64,000 nt of DNA from assembly GCA_029204225.1 (NCBI GenBank), contig CM055102.1, positions 10,551,456-10,615,455 of the forward strand, written 5' to 3'. Under the pieces are notes generated by a model that saw only the letters and a program-made list of their open reading frames with translations, ran no database searches and was not told the origin of the DNA. This DNA is from Diphasiastrum complanatum. Lineage: Eukaryota > Streptophyta > Lycopodiopsida > Lycopodiales > Lycopodiaceae. Position 1 is the stretch's first letter. Each line of letters starts with the position of its first letter. Of this stretch, positions 38,979 through 51,660 are shown piece after piece. The translations under genes and the position numbers were made by a program.

Positions 38979-39925
38979 TCAAGGTGTGTTCCTGCTATGG
39001 ATCGGATTGAGGGGAGAGAGGTGCTGAGGGATTGGATTCAGCAATGTGTTGGGTATCAGGAGAAAATTGGATTGGGGTTGGATGGAAGGAATGTTAGTGG
39101 TGTCAATGGGACTAGAAGCAAAAGAGGGGAGAGGGTGTTGGGAGGAAGTACCACCAACGTCCTGTGGATTGGTTGGTGGGGGAGCTGCCGACACTTGAGT
39201 TGGGCCTTGAGTGATGACACCTGATTTGTTGGTAGAGGCTGCTGGAAACCTGCCCCATTGCCACCATCTAACCCATCGTAGTGTGGCCCCGGTTGGTGAA
39301 ATTGGGCATGTTCCCCATGGATAGAAGGTGCCGATTGGGTAGCTACCTTGTTTCTCTTCCAGGGTGGCAATGTGTTTGTTGAGAGCCACAACACAAGTAG
39401 TATAAGATTGTTGCATTTTGTTGTGTTGCTCATGGCCTTTAGCTTCTACGCCAATTGCTAATATGCCACCACTAGGATCTGTGTTCCCTCGGAAATAGTT
39501 GGAGGTGCAAAATCTGTGAATATTACATGTTCCAGCTGATCCTTCATAGCGGAACATGTTGTTGTTGCTGCTGCCAATGCGTTGTCTCGCTCCGTAGTAA
39601 GGTCTATCGTGGTATTTTGCAGGTTGGAGACATTTTGATCTTTAAGTTGGATCTAACCTTGGAGGTGGCCAATCATCTGCTGTTGTTGTTGGATTTGTGC
39701 ATTGAGGGTCTGGATCTGCAGCTGCTATTGATTGAGATCAGCCACCAACTTTGTCTGATCTTGCTGAAGTTGTGAAATGGCTCCATCTTCTACCTGCCTT
39801 TGTGTGAGATGCCCTAACAACATGCCGAATTTGATGGGGCAAAGGAGGATAGAGAACGCGAGTGGAGAAGAGAGCAGAAATATTTGCAGAATAACTCTCC
39901 CACTACAATGGGCTGCTAGATGCAA
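38979..39925 (-). pseudogene. Gag-like frame with Gln-rich coiled coil and Pro-rich tail
   Basis: Read right to left in shifting frames. It has a Gln/Leu-rich stretch (LQQDQTKLVADLNQ, then IQTLNAQIQQQQQMIGHLQ) that would form a coiled coil, then VVALNKHIATLEEK and a Pro/Ser-rich tail (38979-39250). This layout is common in first ORFs of plant retroelements. No zinc knuckle is seen, so the assignment is tentative. Confidence 0.35.
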
Positions 39926-41459
39926 AAACAGTCTAATGAAATGTTTATGCTAATTATAATGACAACTTAAGTGTTCTATTGCCCACCAACAGGATCTTAT
40001 AAATTAGTTCATACTCACAAAAACAAAAATGAGTATAGTCCACTGAAGATATTAGAAATGATTTGTGTGTGGTATTACTGAAAAATCGATTTTGTCAGAA
40101 AATTAGTTCTGAAATAGATTGAAAGAGCAATATGACAGTGCAAGTTCCTCAGGCGTCAAAGACAACCATCGTCTGATCAGAAATTGAGGAGTCGTAGACG
40201 TCCGTGTTGATCAGAGTGAGTGAGCAAATGTTATCAAATAGCAATGAAGCGCATTCAAATCACAATAAGCATTCATTTACATTATACACAGATAGAAAAG
40301 CATATTGCTATTATATTACACTGAATCACAACAAATAACAGTTACAACGAGAATGACGGCATAATTGGGAGGCTCAAAATCATTCGTCTCTTGGACGGAG
40401 CATCACATAGAGTGTGCCTGGATGATCCATTTATAGAATTCATCCATGTATTAATTAAAGTAAATACTTGTCACCTAATTAGGTAAGCCATTGTACTTGG
40501 AAGTATTTGGCTTGTGTGACAATTGTACATGGTATATATGGTCAATGAATAAGAGAATGTTGACGCGGATGAGGACGTTGCAAATTCTCTTTACGTGAAG
40601 TGACTTTATCTCACTTTGCAAATTTTGGAAAGTGCCTGGAATGTTCCTCGTTGAAAATAGACAACCTTCGAGAGTTTTCTCTCTCTTCAGGATTTCACGA
40701 AAAAGCCGACAATGCCTTTAAAAATGTGAAGGTGCCCTTAAAAACCCGACAATGCCCTTAAAAATGCAAAGGTGTCTTTAAAACAGTTTAACTTTTGACT
40801 TTTGAACTGCACATAAGTTAACTTCTTCAAAATAGTTGAAAGGAAGAAGCCGAAGGTAAGTGTCGCATTTTTCGGAAAAGTGCGAAAAAGCCGACACTAA
40901 TGAAAAATAGTTAAATTGTTGAACTATGATGAAGTGTCGCATTTCGGGAAAAGCCAACACTGTCGCATTTCGGGAAAAGCAGACACTGCGAAAAACATAG
41001 CTCATTTCTGCATACTGTTGCAACACTTAGTGTATTTCTGCAGATTTGTTCTAAATGCTAATTCGTGGAAGTTCTTCAATGATCTTCAAATTACTGAACT
41101 TAACATTTGAACTTGAAATATGATAGGATTGGTTACCCTTGGAGATCAGCCGGAAGCCCGTTATAGATGTTCTTCAAATAATTTGGCTGTCTAAGTTATG
41201 ATTCCTGCAAGTATCAGATGAGCAGACATACAACCAAAGTTGGTTTCACCTGACCCTAGATCAACGATCAATAAACGTGCAGGAAGAATCTTGAAATAGA
41301 AATGAGTCATTCACCAAAGAGACAACTGTGGGCTTGATTTCCAATAGTATTGTAGCTTATTGACCAACCACACTGTCTTTTGGGCCGCTAGTGGTGACTG
41401 GTCCCAAAACCCAATGTCAGGGAGGGGTCGTCCATATATAGTTTGGGTAAGGCATAGGG
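39926..41459. other. Unassigned; short tandem repeats near 40.7-41.0 kb
   Basis: CCGACAATGCC..TTAAAAATG occurs twice near 40710-40770. GTCGCATTTCGGGAAAAGC occurs at about 40935 and 40962, with a looser copy near 40862. These minisatellites lie in LTR-like, gene-free sequence. Confidence 0.4.
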
Positions 41460-42547
41460 TTATATGCAAGAAGATCCAAAATTTGGAGAAGATGGATTTT
41501 GAGGAAATGAAGGTGGAGGTGATTGGAGTTTTGGAGAAATATGTGGAAGAGAATTGGCCATTGGAGGAGAAGAGTGGAGTGGAAGAGTTGTCACAGTGGT
41601 GAATGGGGTTTGTTTTAGTAAAGTTAATGCAAAATCATCTACGTTGACTGAGTCAATAGGGTGGAAGTATGTACGGGGATGGCTTTGTTGGAATAGTACT
41701 ATCAAAGCCCGTGTTAAATGTGATAAATGGTGTGGATGTGATAGTAGTGGTGGAGGCAATGGTGGGATGGTGGCTGGGTTAGGCGGAGGAGATACCTGAG
41801 CAGCTGAAGTTGTTGTAGTTGGTAGGACCATGTCAGATGGACCCGACCCAGAAGTGCCTTTGTCCAAAGAGCTTTCTGATGCAACTACTGCTTGACGTCT
41901 TTGTTGGGCCTATTGGAGTAAGGCCACTTATTGTGCCAAAACTTCCTTTGTAACCTTGGAGGATTTAAGGCTCCCTCCGAATTCAAGGTATTCTGCCCCT
42001 ATATCACTTGATAAGATATCAGGGGAGATATCTTCTTCTGTGCTTTGAACTATTGCCTTGTCCTTTTGCATTTTTGGAGGGATGGCAGAACCTTTGAAAG
42101 CTTGAGAACTGGTCCACTTCTTGTTGTTAGGAGACAATTCCTCGAGCTCTTTGATTATTGCGGTCATACTTTGCCCCAAGTGTTGCTGAACCATCATCTG
42201 TAATAAATAACCACTCTTGGTGGTAGCTTTTCGTGCCTTGAGGGCCAAGCACAATTTGTTTGAAATCTTCTCGGCCCACTTATAAATCATCCAACATCAT
42301 GGTCAAGGATAAGAGTTCGATCTACTCGTGCGATGTGAACTTCGACCAAAATAATAAGAAATTCTGTTGCAGCACATAGCTTGGGATCCTTGATCAACTT
42401 TGTGGCAATACCATCATTTGTGTGAGCTATGGTTTTGCTGTCATCCATCCAAAATTTCTTGAAATAGTTATGATCATAGCTAGTGCCCTTGCCATGGATT
42501 GTTTCACCATTGTCTGGAAAACCAACCAATTGAAGCTGTAATGTCAA
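41460..42547 (-). pseudogene. Unrecognised retroelement-type ORF, one frameshift
   Basis: Frame 42547-42287 ends at DHDVG and continues one base shifted as WMIYKWAEKISNKL (42290-41928), then a Pro-rich frame (41867-41460). It carries FWMDDSKTIAHTNDG, KDPKLCAATEFLI and VQQHLGQSMTAIIKELEEL. The Pro-rich tail resembles that of 38979-39925 in style. I do not recognise the family. It lies downstream of a gypsy pol on the same strand and may be an extra ORF of it or the first ORF of another element. Confidence 0.35.
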
Positions 42548-43008
42548 TGCTCAATTAACTACCATCCTTGGAGGAAATCCGAAAGGATCGGAATTCCTCC
42601 AAATAGGAAGAGTAGGTAGCACGTACCAAGCTCTCGCTCTACTGCTTATCAAAACCAAGACGTGTGAGGATGTCATTGGCTAATTGCAAATTCGCCAAAT
42701 AGTCTTGATTTCCACCAAAAAAATATCGCTCGTGTAAGGTTTTGGCACCTTACGGCGATGCAATGAGAGTGATGAGTTTCGGGAGGCCATGATAGGAGAT
42801 TGTGTGGGAAAGTATTGTGAGAGTTCTAGAAAGTTAAAAATTTCAGCATAATGTCTCCAGCAGAATCTCGAATGAACTTGTGGAAGGAGTGGGTGAGGCC
42901 TACATATAGAATTTTTTTAACAAGAAATCGCAATTTACCTAGTAACCATCGTTAGTGCCCCCGCTTTCTCAGTGAGGTTCTGTCTGGTATCATTTTTCAT
43001 CAAAAATT
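42548..43008. other. Gap between the unknown ORF and gypsy pol
   Basis: No frame or clear repeat is seen. It is probably internal sequence of a minus-strand element. Confidence 0.25.
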
Positions 43009-45951
43009 CTAAAATAAGAATGAAATCTGGTGGTTGCATAGAAAAAGACTGAGTGAACCACTAAGCTGATGATATCTTGATGTTCTAAACAAAGAAACAT
43101 ACCAAACTTGCAAAATGACAAGCAACCAATAAGCAAAAAGTAACAATAGAAAAACAATAAATAGGAAATTAAACAAGTTAGTACATATCTTGTAATATTT
43201 CCTAAGTCTGCTTCCATTAATCACAATGTCTAAAGTTTTGCCTTGTAAGGTTTGGAGTTGTACATATCCAAAGGCAAACATTTTTTGAAATACATATGGC
43301 CCTTGACTGGAAAACTTCGGTTTGCCCTTATGTGCTTTGGCTTGGTATAGGAGGACCTTATCTCCAATCTAGAACTCCTTGAGTTTCAAAAATCGATCAT
43401 GCCATGCCTTCTGTCGACGTTTGTGGATATGTTGAGCATGAATGTTGATCCGTCGTGTCTCACAAAGTTGTTCTAGATAGAATAATCTATTAGCTAGAAT
43501 CTATCGATTATCCACCTCCAGATTATATGATACTCGTAAAGATGAAACATGGAATTCCGCAGGCATGACTGCTTTCTGGCCATATACGAACTGGAAAGGA
43601 GTTAAACTTATAGCCTTCTTTAGGGTAGTATGATATGCCCAAGGAGCAGCGTGGAGTTTTAATTCCAGAATCGGTACGACTAGACTCGACGGTCTTGGTT
43701 AGAATGCCAAACAAGATTTTGTTGGTGGAATCTGCCTAGCCATTGCATCGCGAATAATACGAAGAACTTTTGCAATGTACAACAAGAAATTTCGAAAGTA
43801 GATTGGCTATGACAGATTTAAGAATTGCTTATAAGCTCTACAGGACATTCGAAACGAACAATAACCATTCATAGAGAAATCTTGCAGTAGAACGAGCGTT
43901 AGCATTGCGAATGACTCTAGCTTCAGCCCATTTGGTATAGTAATTTGTAGCCATGACGATATATCTGGCTTGAATGTGCCTAGTAGCGGGACTAATAGGG
44001 CCAACATAATCAATTCCCCATTTTTGGAAGGCTTGATCAGTCATAACAAGGTGTAAAGGCATTAAGTTGAATTTATGACATGCCTATGTGGCTTGCTACA
44101 CAAGCCTATGGTAGTCCTACGTGGCTTATGACATGGGAAGTATCATGGGCGTTTCGCTCTTTGACAAACATCACAGACCTTTACGTAGTTGTGGGTATCT
44201 TTGAAGAGGGTTGGCCACCAAAATCCGGCTAAGAGGAATAGCCTAGCGGTTGTTTCAGAAGAGAAATGACCAGCTCCAACACCTTCATGTGTTAAGGATA
44301 TAATGGAGGTTATTTCACCTTCAGTAAAACATCGTCGGATGATCCCATCTTAGCCTTGCTTGTAAAGTTGTCATCAATGTATAAGGTGTTGTTTTGAGGG
44401 TCAACGCACGTTGTTCGGATTTAGATAAGGATGGATCCATCTATCTTGAAGTCAAATATTCAGTAATATCCTTTGCCCAAATGGAGGTGTAGTCAACTTG
44501 AAACAAGATGGCATCAGATAAATCATCGTTGGCCCCTTGGTCATGAGTTGTTAGATTAGGGATTTGGGATAGATGATCTACTTAAAATGTTGAATGCACT
44601 TTCGAACAACAATCTGAAACTCAAATTCTTGCAATAACAAGATCCAACAAGTAATTCGACGAAGTTTTGTTGATAAGGTAGAGAAGTGCTTGATGATCAG
44701 TGAAGAAAACAAAAAGTTTTTCTAGGACATAATGGCGAAACTTCTGGACCGCATAAACCATTGCCAAAGCTTCACTCTCAGTAGTGGTGTAATTGACTTC
44801 AGTGGGTATCAATTGCTTACTAAGAAATCAGATTGGATAATTCTTTTTTAATTCTCCCGGTTGGGTGAGCACTGTTCTGATGGCATACTTGGATGCATCG
44901 GTATGCAGATGGATTCCATTTGGGAACAACAACCACCTTATAAACTAATCATGCTTTATTAGCAAAATCGAGAATAAAGCAATGATAATAATTGGCGTGG
45001 CCTAGGAATGAATATACTTCTCTACTAGTGTGTGGTTCTGGCAGATTTTGGATGATCTTGACCTTTTCAGGGTCAATTGCAATACCATTTTTTGAAATGG
45101 TATGTCCTAAAACAGTGTTGTGTGTTACCCAAATCTGGCATTCTTCAGGATTCAAAGAGATTCCGAAGCGTTGACATTGGATAAAAAATTTCTCAAGCAC
45201 AAGCAGATGGCATATTTCCTCTGAATGTGCTCCCAAATCATCCAAGTAAACCTCTAGGGTCTCTCCCATTTGTAGAGAAAATGCAGCTTGCATAATATGT
45301 TGGAATGTGCTAGGAGCATTACAGAGGCCGAAAGGCATGACTTTCCAACAGAAGGTTCCCCATTCTATGGCAAAAGCGGTTTTATGCTGATCTTCTTCAG
45401 CAATTTGGATCATGTTGTAGCCACTAAAGCCATCTAAGAACGAGTAGGCCTCATCTCTTGCTAGGTTTTCTAAAATGGATTCTCTAAAAGGTAATGGAAA
45501 ATGATCACGTTCTGTGACTACATTAAGTTTCTTAAAGTCGACACATGTACAAATTTTTCCATTTTTCTTAGAAATGATCACAATTGGAGAAACCCGTTCA
45601 GTATGTTTGATCTCGTAGATGAATCCTGCATCTAGTAAGCATTGTAACTCTTCTTTTATTTTGGCCTTGTAGATCGGATTACATCGGTAAGGACGGCTAG
45701 CAATTGGTGAAGGGGAATGTGATGCACGTCTACTTGTGGTGAGACTCCTTGCATGTCTTTATAGGACCGAGCAAAGACATGTCTATACTTCCACAGAAGT
45801 TTTTCAAGCTTCCTATGTTGCTCTCAATTGAGGTGATCTCCGATGTGAACGATGTATTCGTTATCCTCATTGGGCTCACTCGAGAATATGGTGATGGTTC
45901 ATGCAGGACCTGTTGGAAGAGAGGGAAAGAATAAATGACGAACACGAACAA
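43009..45951 (-). mobile_element. Ty3/gypsy pol, second family (RT to C-tail)
   Basis: Read right to left. The lead-in is near 45830-45690. Reverse transcriptase (45581-44949) has IISKKNGKICTCVDFKKLN, FLDGFSGYNMIQIAEEDQH, MPFGLCNAPSTF and the catalytic VYLDDLG. RNase H (44812-44621) has TTESEALAM and FFTDHQALLYL. The integrase zinc region has VCDVCQRAKRP (about 44200-44155); the core follows from about 44062 with WGIDYVGPISPATRHIQARY and NYYTKWAEA. The tail has LQTLQGKTLDIVINGSRLRKYY (43281-43200). Stops and shifts are frequent. Wording differs clearly from the family at 20.4-23.3 and 48.7-51.7 kb. Confidence 0.8.
44073..44135 (-). repeat. Satellite-unit fragment inside integrase, flanked by 10-bp repeats
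   Basis: A 43-bp piece (44083-44125) with CCTATGTGGCTTGCTACACA and AGCCTATGGTAGTCCTACGT matches the satellite of 23.3-23.7 and 35.5-36.9 kb. TTATGACATG stands at both ends (44073-44082 and 44126-44135). It separates the zinc region from the core of the integrase. Confidence 0.75.
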
Positions 45952-47844
45952 GAAACGAACGAGAAGCGAACTCGAACGGAAAATGGTCGTGTGCAGTGGA
46001 ATGAATTATTTGACTCTCTCTGTAAGCATGACTATGCCTATCAGTATGAACAGAACTTTAGTGATAGAAATCACAGTCATTCTAGATTACGTAGCCAAAC
46101 ATTTAATGGATGAAGCGCTAGATGAATAATTTGTCGCGAATTGCAAGACAAATTATCTGTCGCGAATGATTCGCGAAGAGCTAGACTATGCTCGACTGAT
46201 AATTAGTCGCAAAAGACAAGACTAAAAGTTGATCATCTATTACCAGAACAAGCAACTAGAAAGATCAGACAAAATGAAAAACAAGCATAGGAATATTAAC
46301 ACAGATCTGAATGCAAAACAATGAACTGTATCATTAAGTATATCATGTATACAAGTTAATAATGTGGCAGAGCACAATACAATAGCGGATGAAACCGCAT
46401 GCCCTACGAAGCTTATTTTGTCTGTAATGAGGAATGAAAACCTCTTCTCTTTGTCTGTTCGTATCTCGCTTCTTGTCTCTCTCTTGGAATACGCAGACGG
46501 TATCCAATATATACATAATATTATAGGTGTGCAGATGTGAAAGTGTAGAGTGGATGTGTTGTCTGTAAGAGATCATGGATGACTGCAATAGTTGTCCAAT
46601 CTGTTAGCGCAGCTGCATGGGGTGAGCGTGAGAAGGGTGCGACGTCAGTCATTACTGAGGTGAACAATGGTAATGATGCGAAAAGTGCGTCACTTCTTAC
46701 GAGTAGCCTTAGGATTAGATTTACAGGGTGCCTTTGCTTTTAGGGCACCTTCGGCATTCAGTAAGATAGTGTCACCTTTTCGCCTATCACCATACACTGT
46801 GTAAGAACAGTGTCGCAATTCATTCGCGGCCCGATGTGGGTCCTCGCGCCAATGGTCCTGCGGTGCCGGCGCCCTGATCCGAACGACAGTGTGGTGGCAG
46901 GCGCCCGAACGCCCTTGTTTCGGCTAGACCTTGCGCGCGCCCCATGCGGCGGGACTTCTTGTCCCCTGTCTGGACTCCACATGTCAGTTGCTTATTGGTA
47001 CGGGGCCAAAGCTGTCCCCGTGCCAATAAGGGACAACGATCAACAATGTGGATAAACTCTTATGAGTCCTCAATGGGAATGGTTAGTAATGAAAGCAGTT
47101 GGCCAATTCATTCAACACAGCCAATGACTAAATTACCTTGGGTTTTGGGAATATGAAAATATATCAAGTAGTTAGAGTTTACAACTTCTACTCCAAATTT
47201 AGTGATAAACTATGCAAATTTGGTAGGCGCATCATCAGTATTACCTATATACAAAGTCAACTACTCTTTGCTAAAAATGCATTGAGTTTGCTTGCACCAT
47301 AGACAACCAATATAACCCCAAATTATAGGTAATTGCCTTTAGAAAATTGGCATAAGAGAATTAACACAAACTCCAACATTTGAGTAGCCCAATTATAATG
47401 ATTTTGATTTTCTTCAATAAGTGGTAAATTGGCTATTATTGTGCTTGTGTCACTATCATTCTAGACATGATCATGTCTTTGCATCAATAGGCAAATTTTG
47501 TGAGTCAATCACTCTAGGATTATAAAATGGTAAGCTACTAGCTACTACTATTATTGGTGAAATTGCTTTTATCACTTGCCTAATAATACTCAACCATTGA
47601 TCCAAGCTTTTTTTTTTAAAATATGGTCTTCCTTTATATTAGGGTGTGGGATTTTCTTCATCCACCTTCAGACCCTATTTTCAAGATTCATGCAAAGACA
47701 AAGCCAATACGTTAAGAAGGGAGTCCTCCAATCATATCACGTGGGAGTTCATTCCCAAGGGAGTAATGTCTATTCACAAAGTATTAAACAAGCTTAAGAT
47801 GAAACCTTACCCTCCAACAAGCATTAATTCTAAATCTTCAAAGT
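45952..47844. other. Unassigned, LTR-like and AT-rich sequence
   Basis: TCGCGAATGATTCGCGAAG and ATTTGTCGCGAATTGC near 46125-46180 are short inverted/direct repeats. A GC-rich, CpG-dense block lies at 46800-47040. No coding frame can be supported. Confidence 0.3.
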
Positions 47845-48743
47845 TACCTTAGCGAAAAGTCGAGATTTATATCGTCCAACACTTCCATCTAATCTCAGCG
47901 TCGTTTTGTATACCCATTTGTCCTCGCTCCACTTTTGTCGATGAATTTGTCAAGGGGTCCTTTTATTCTCGTAGAGCTTCTTGATTCAATTTGTCATTGC
48001 TGGTGTGTATGCTCTTCAAATTCTTTGATGGTTCGGCATTCTGGTTCGTTGTCTAGCCTTGAACTCCCTCTTCAATTGACAGTATTGAGAAGATTTCATG
48101 GCCTCTTGATTCTTTGACTCCTAGAAACGTCGATTCGTCGGACTTCACATCTCTAGTCATTACCACCTTCTTTGAGGTTGGATTGTAGAGTTGAGAGATC
48201 TGTGAGCTATTAGAGTATTCGACCATCATTGTTTTTGGCAATCTGCACCGACATTTCGTCAAGTTTGCTTCTCTTTTCTTTTGGTATGTGCATGTATATT
48301 GCACATCCAAACACTCGTACGTATGATAGATCGGGCTTCTCACCCGTCCACACTTGGTACGACGTTTTGTTCTCTAGTGTTGTCGTTATCGATCTGTTTT
48401 GCAGGTGTACAGCAACTGCAATTGCTTTAGCCCAAAACTGACTTGGCAATTGTGCTTGAGCCATCATGCATTTGGCTCCTTCGAAAAGAGTCCTTTTTCG
48501 TTGTTTCGCTACACCATTATATTGTGGTGTATAGTGAACTGATGCTCGATTCCTCTGTCTTGGTAGAAGATTGAAATATCCTTGCTCAAATACTCGTCTC
48601 CATTGTCGAACTTGAGAGTCTTCAATTTCTTGGAGGTATGTCGTTCTGCAAATGCCATGAACTTCTTGAATCCATCGAACACTTTGGACTTTTTTTTTCA
48701 AGTAGTATATTGTTGTCATCCTATTGTAATCATCTATAAATGT
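47845..48743 (-). mobile_element. Ty1/copia fragment: integrase core to start of RT
   Basis: Begins at TFIDDYNRMTTIYYLKKK, the start of the copia integrase core. It continues with RASVHYTPQYNGVAKQRKRT, SQFWAKAIAVAVHLQNR, KPDLSYVRVFGCAIYMHIP and later DVKSDEST. It ends near 47850 at a KWVYKT..DGSVGRYKSRL-type RT start. Stops after about 48210 break it. It lacks gag, protease and most of RT. Its 5' end is fused in frame to gypsy integrase. Confidence 0.75.
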
Positions 48744-48857
48744 CAGGTGAAATGGTGTTTGATTCATGCTAACTTTATAAGCTATTCTGAATGCCCATAA
48801 TACTGCATGAAGTTTATGTTCCCAATCAGAATGACTTGCTTCAACTGTTTTTGTCAT
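48210..48857 (-). pseudogene. Chimeric gypsy-copia integrase frame (215 aa)
   Basis: One uninterrupted frame. Residues 1-38 (MTKTVEASHSDWEHKLHAVL ... TPFHL) match the end of the gypsy integrase at 21.0-20.9 kb. From residue 39 (TFIDDY) on, it is copia integrase. The join is at about 48743/48744. It arose by rearrangement between two fragments; there is no sign that it is used. Confidence 0.75.
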
Positions 48858-51660
48858 AAATCAAGTTCCCATTTTTCAAACGATGCTTGTGATAGAACCG
48901 GATGCAAAGGTTCATAGTTCTGTTTCGTAGGACGACATGCTCGTTGACATACATCACATGACTGAATAAAGTTTTCTGTATTCTTATGAAGTGTAGGCCA
49001 CCAACACCCTGATTGTAAAAGCTTTCGAACAGTGATATCAATTAAAAAATGTCCACCTCCCAGCCTATCATGTGAAAACATGATTAGACCAGGTCCTTCG
49101 TGTGACAAAACACATCTTCTTAGAATATCATCCATTCCGCGATGATACAATTGGCTTGCGATCAATTGATAAGGTTGTGCCTTAACAATCAATTGTTTCT
49201 TTTGAACTTTTGTCAAAGAGTCGTTAGGTTGGCCTAACATCAGATATTCAACAATACCTGATGCCCACTCAGGTACTGCTTCAACATAAAATAATGTAGC
49301 ATATGGTAGTTCATCATCCACTTCAATGTTGACTAGTGCTATCTGGATTCTTGAGACATGATCGGCAAGATAATTTTGTTCACCTTTTCGAACCACAACT
49401 CGAAAATCGAATTCAGTTAGTAATAGTAGCCATCTTGCAATGTGTTCCGTATTACATGTCTTGTTTACTAAATAAAGCAATGGCTGATGGTCGGTATAAA
49501 ATGCAAAATGTGTCGCCATTAAATAATGTCGAACTTTCTTCATGAAAAATACCATGGCCAACGCTTCTCGTTCTGTTGTAGAGTAATTCTTCTCAGGATC
49601 AGTAAATTGTCTACTAGCAAATATGATAGGATAGTTTTTATTATATTCTCCTAGCTGCATCAAAATTGATCAAATAGCATATTTGATGCATCAGTATGAG
49701 CGTGAAATTCAATTATCCAGTTTGGAACTCATAGAATTGGTGCAGAAGCTAATGCTTTCTTCAATTTCTCAAATGCTTCTAACACCTCAATCTTCCAAAT
49801 AGGTACAATGGTCAACTTATATATAGGTCGTGCTAAGTATGCAAAGAACAAAATAAATATCTGATAATAGTTCACATGACCCATAAGAATATAGACTCCT
49901 CGAAGTGTTCAGGGTGTCAGTAGCTCCACAATGACTTTGATTTTGGAATAATCCTTAGCAATGCCATGTCTCGATATCACATGTCCAAGAACAACTCCAT
50001 GAGTAACCCTAATCTGACACTTTTCTAGATTTAAGGAGATTTGGAACTTGCGGCAACGTTCAAATACTTTTTCTAAACGATCCATATGGTCTATATCGAC
50101 ACTATGGACTCCAAGATCATCCAAGTAAATTTCAAGGAATTTATGCAAATAGTCTTTGAAGGAAAACTGCATCACTCTCTAAAATGAACTAGGTGCATTA
50201 CAAAGTCCAAATGGCATAACTTTATAAGCATATGTTCCCCATTTTGTTGCAAAAACCGTTTTATGTTGATCCGCTGGTGCGATTTTAACTTGGTTATAGC
50301 CACTGAGTCCATCCAAAAAATTGTAGACTTCCGCTCCAACAAGGCGATCATGCTTTCTGTGAAGGGTAATGGAAAGTGATCCTTTCACGTCACTTTGTTC
50401 AAAGCTTTGAGATTTATCCAAATTCTCATCTTCTCACTCTTCTTAGGAACGACAACAATTGGTGAAACCTCATCAGTATGCTCAATCTCGTAAATAAAAT
50501 CTGGTTCAAGTAATCTTTGTAATTCCTTCTTGATAAGATCAGTGACATTCGGATTACAACGATAGAATCTTGTCACTTTTGAAACTGCATCAAGTATCAA
50601 GGGTATTGTATGCTCAATCACTGATGTCAGAATCCCTTTTAGATCCTTATATGTCCAACCAAAACAATCTTGATATTTAATCAACAACTTCCTCAATGCT
50701 TGAAACTGTTCTGGGGTAGGTTGTATTCCAACTTGAACAGTCTTCTCTGGTTCTCCTGGTTAAGCAAGATTTATGGGCTGAATTCTAGCTGGTCCATCGT
50801 AAACTTCTTGTGTTTTTGGCACTTGATCCTCAGGTTCACGATGAGCTTTTGGTAACATAATAACAACATCATCCAAGGTGTAGCGTTTGAAATGATCTGG
50901 CATATCATGCTAGACTCCACCTGACTATTCTTTTTCAAAAGGATTAACTTTGGAAGTTTAGCTTTCTTGTTAGGAGTCGTTCGAGGAGGTGATGACTTAC
51001 TAGAAGATGAGGTCTTCTTAGAAGGTGAAGACTTCATAGATAAGGCAATAGGATCAGGAATTGGGTCGGTTGATATCTGTGTCACATTCATCATATTTAC
51101 TAGAAATGTGATCTACATATCCAAATTCGATCAAAAAAAGAAATCTCGCTCAGCTCTGATTGGTCATCTCGTTGACACATATATCCTATTATACAATCCA
51201 CTGTTGCAAGAGCTCGATTCCAATTAACAGTATCTATTTGAGAGTCATAATGAACTCCCAAAGTTTTTACTTGTCGATCACAAGTATGATCCGTTGTTGA
51301 TGAATCATCATCCCCTTTTTGGACGGCTTGATTGTCCAAGTTATTAAATCAACTTTGGTTGCACGCTCACGATTCTCAAATGTAATATTTCCAGTCCCCC
51401 AACTTTGAATTACTTGCGGAACTCATAATCATGGACGTCATTATAAAATACGATAAACGTTTGGTGCTTCAGGTAAGTCCATTACTACCAAAGTAATGAC
51501 AAACTGAACTCCACCAGTCTTGACGGGTATGTCTTCCACTATGCCCTTTAGACTAATTGTATTCTGATCAGCTAGCTTGATAGCAAAAGTTGTAGGCTTC
51601 ATCCTTGTAAGGCCCCCTCGAGTTTGCGGCTCAACTTGGACACCACATTCCCATGTGAAT
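48744..51660 (-). mobile_element. Ty3/gypsy protease-RT-RNaseH-integrase fragment
   Basis: Same family as the split element. The protease end near 51600-51400 has FAIKLADQNT and VMDLPEAPNVYRIL. RT (50696-49909) has NPNVTDLIKKELQRLLEPDF uninterrupted, VSPIVVVPKK, FLDGLSGYNQVKIAPADQH and EIYLDDLGVHS. The frame 49663-48854 carries RNase H (TEREALAM, FYTDHQPLLYLVNK, LADHVSRI) and the integrase zinc region (GGGHF, SCDVCQRACRPTK), ending at FEKWELDL. About 340 bp holding the integrase catalytic core are missing before MTKTVEASHS. No LTR is seen. Confidence 0.8.

Noticed and set aside
46758-47055. GC-rich Arg/Pro-rich frames on both strands
   Set aside because: Overlapping frames in a CpG-dense block with no family match. 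Possibly LTR sequence.
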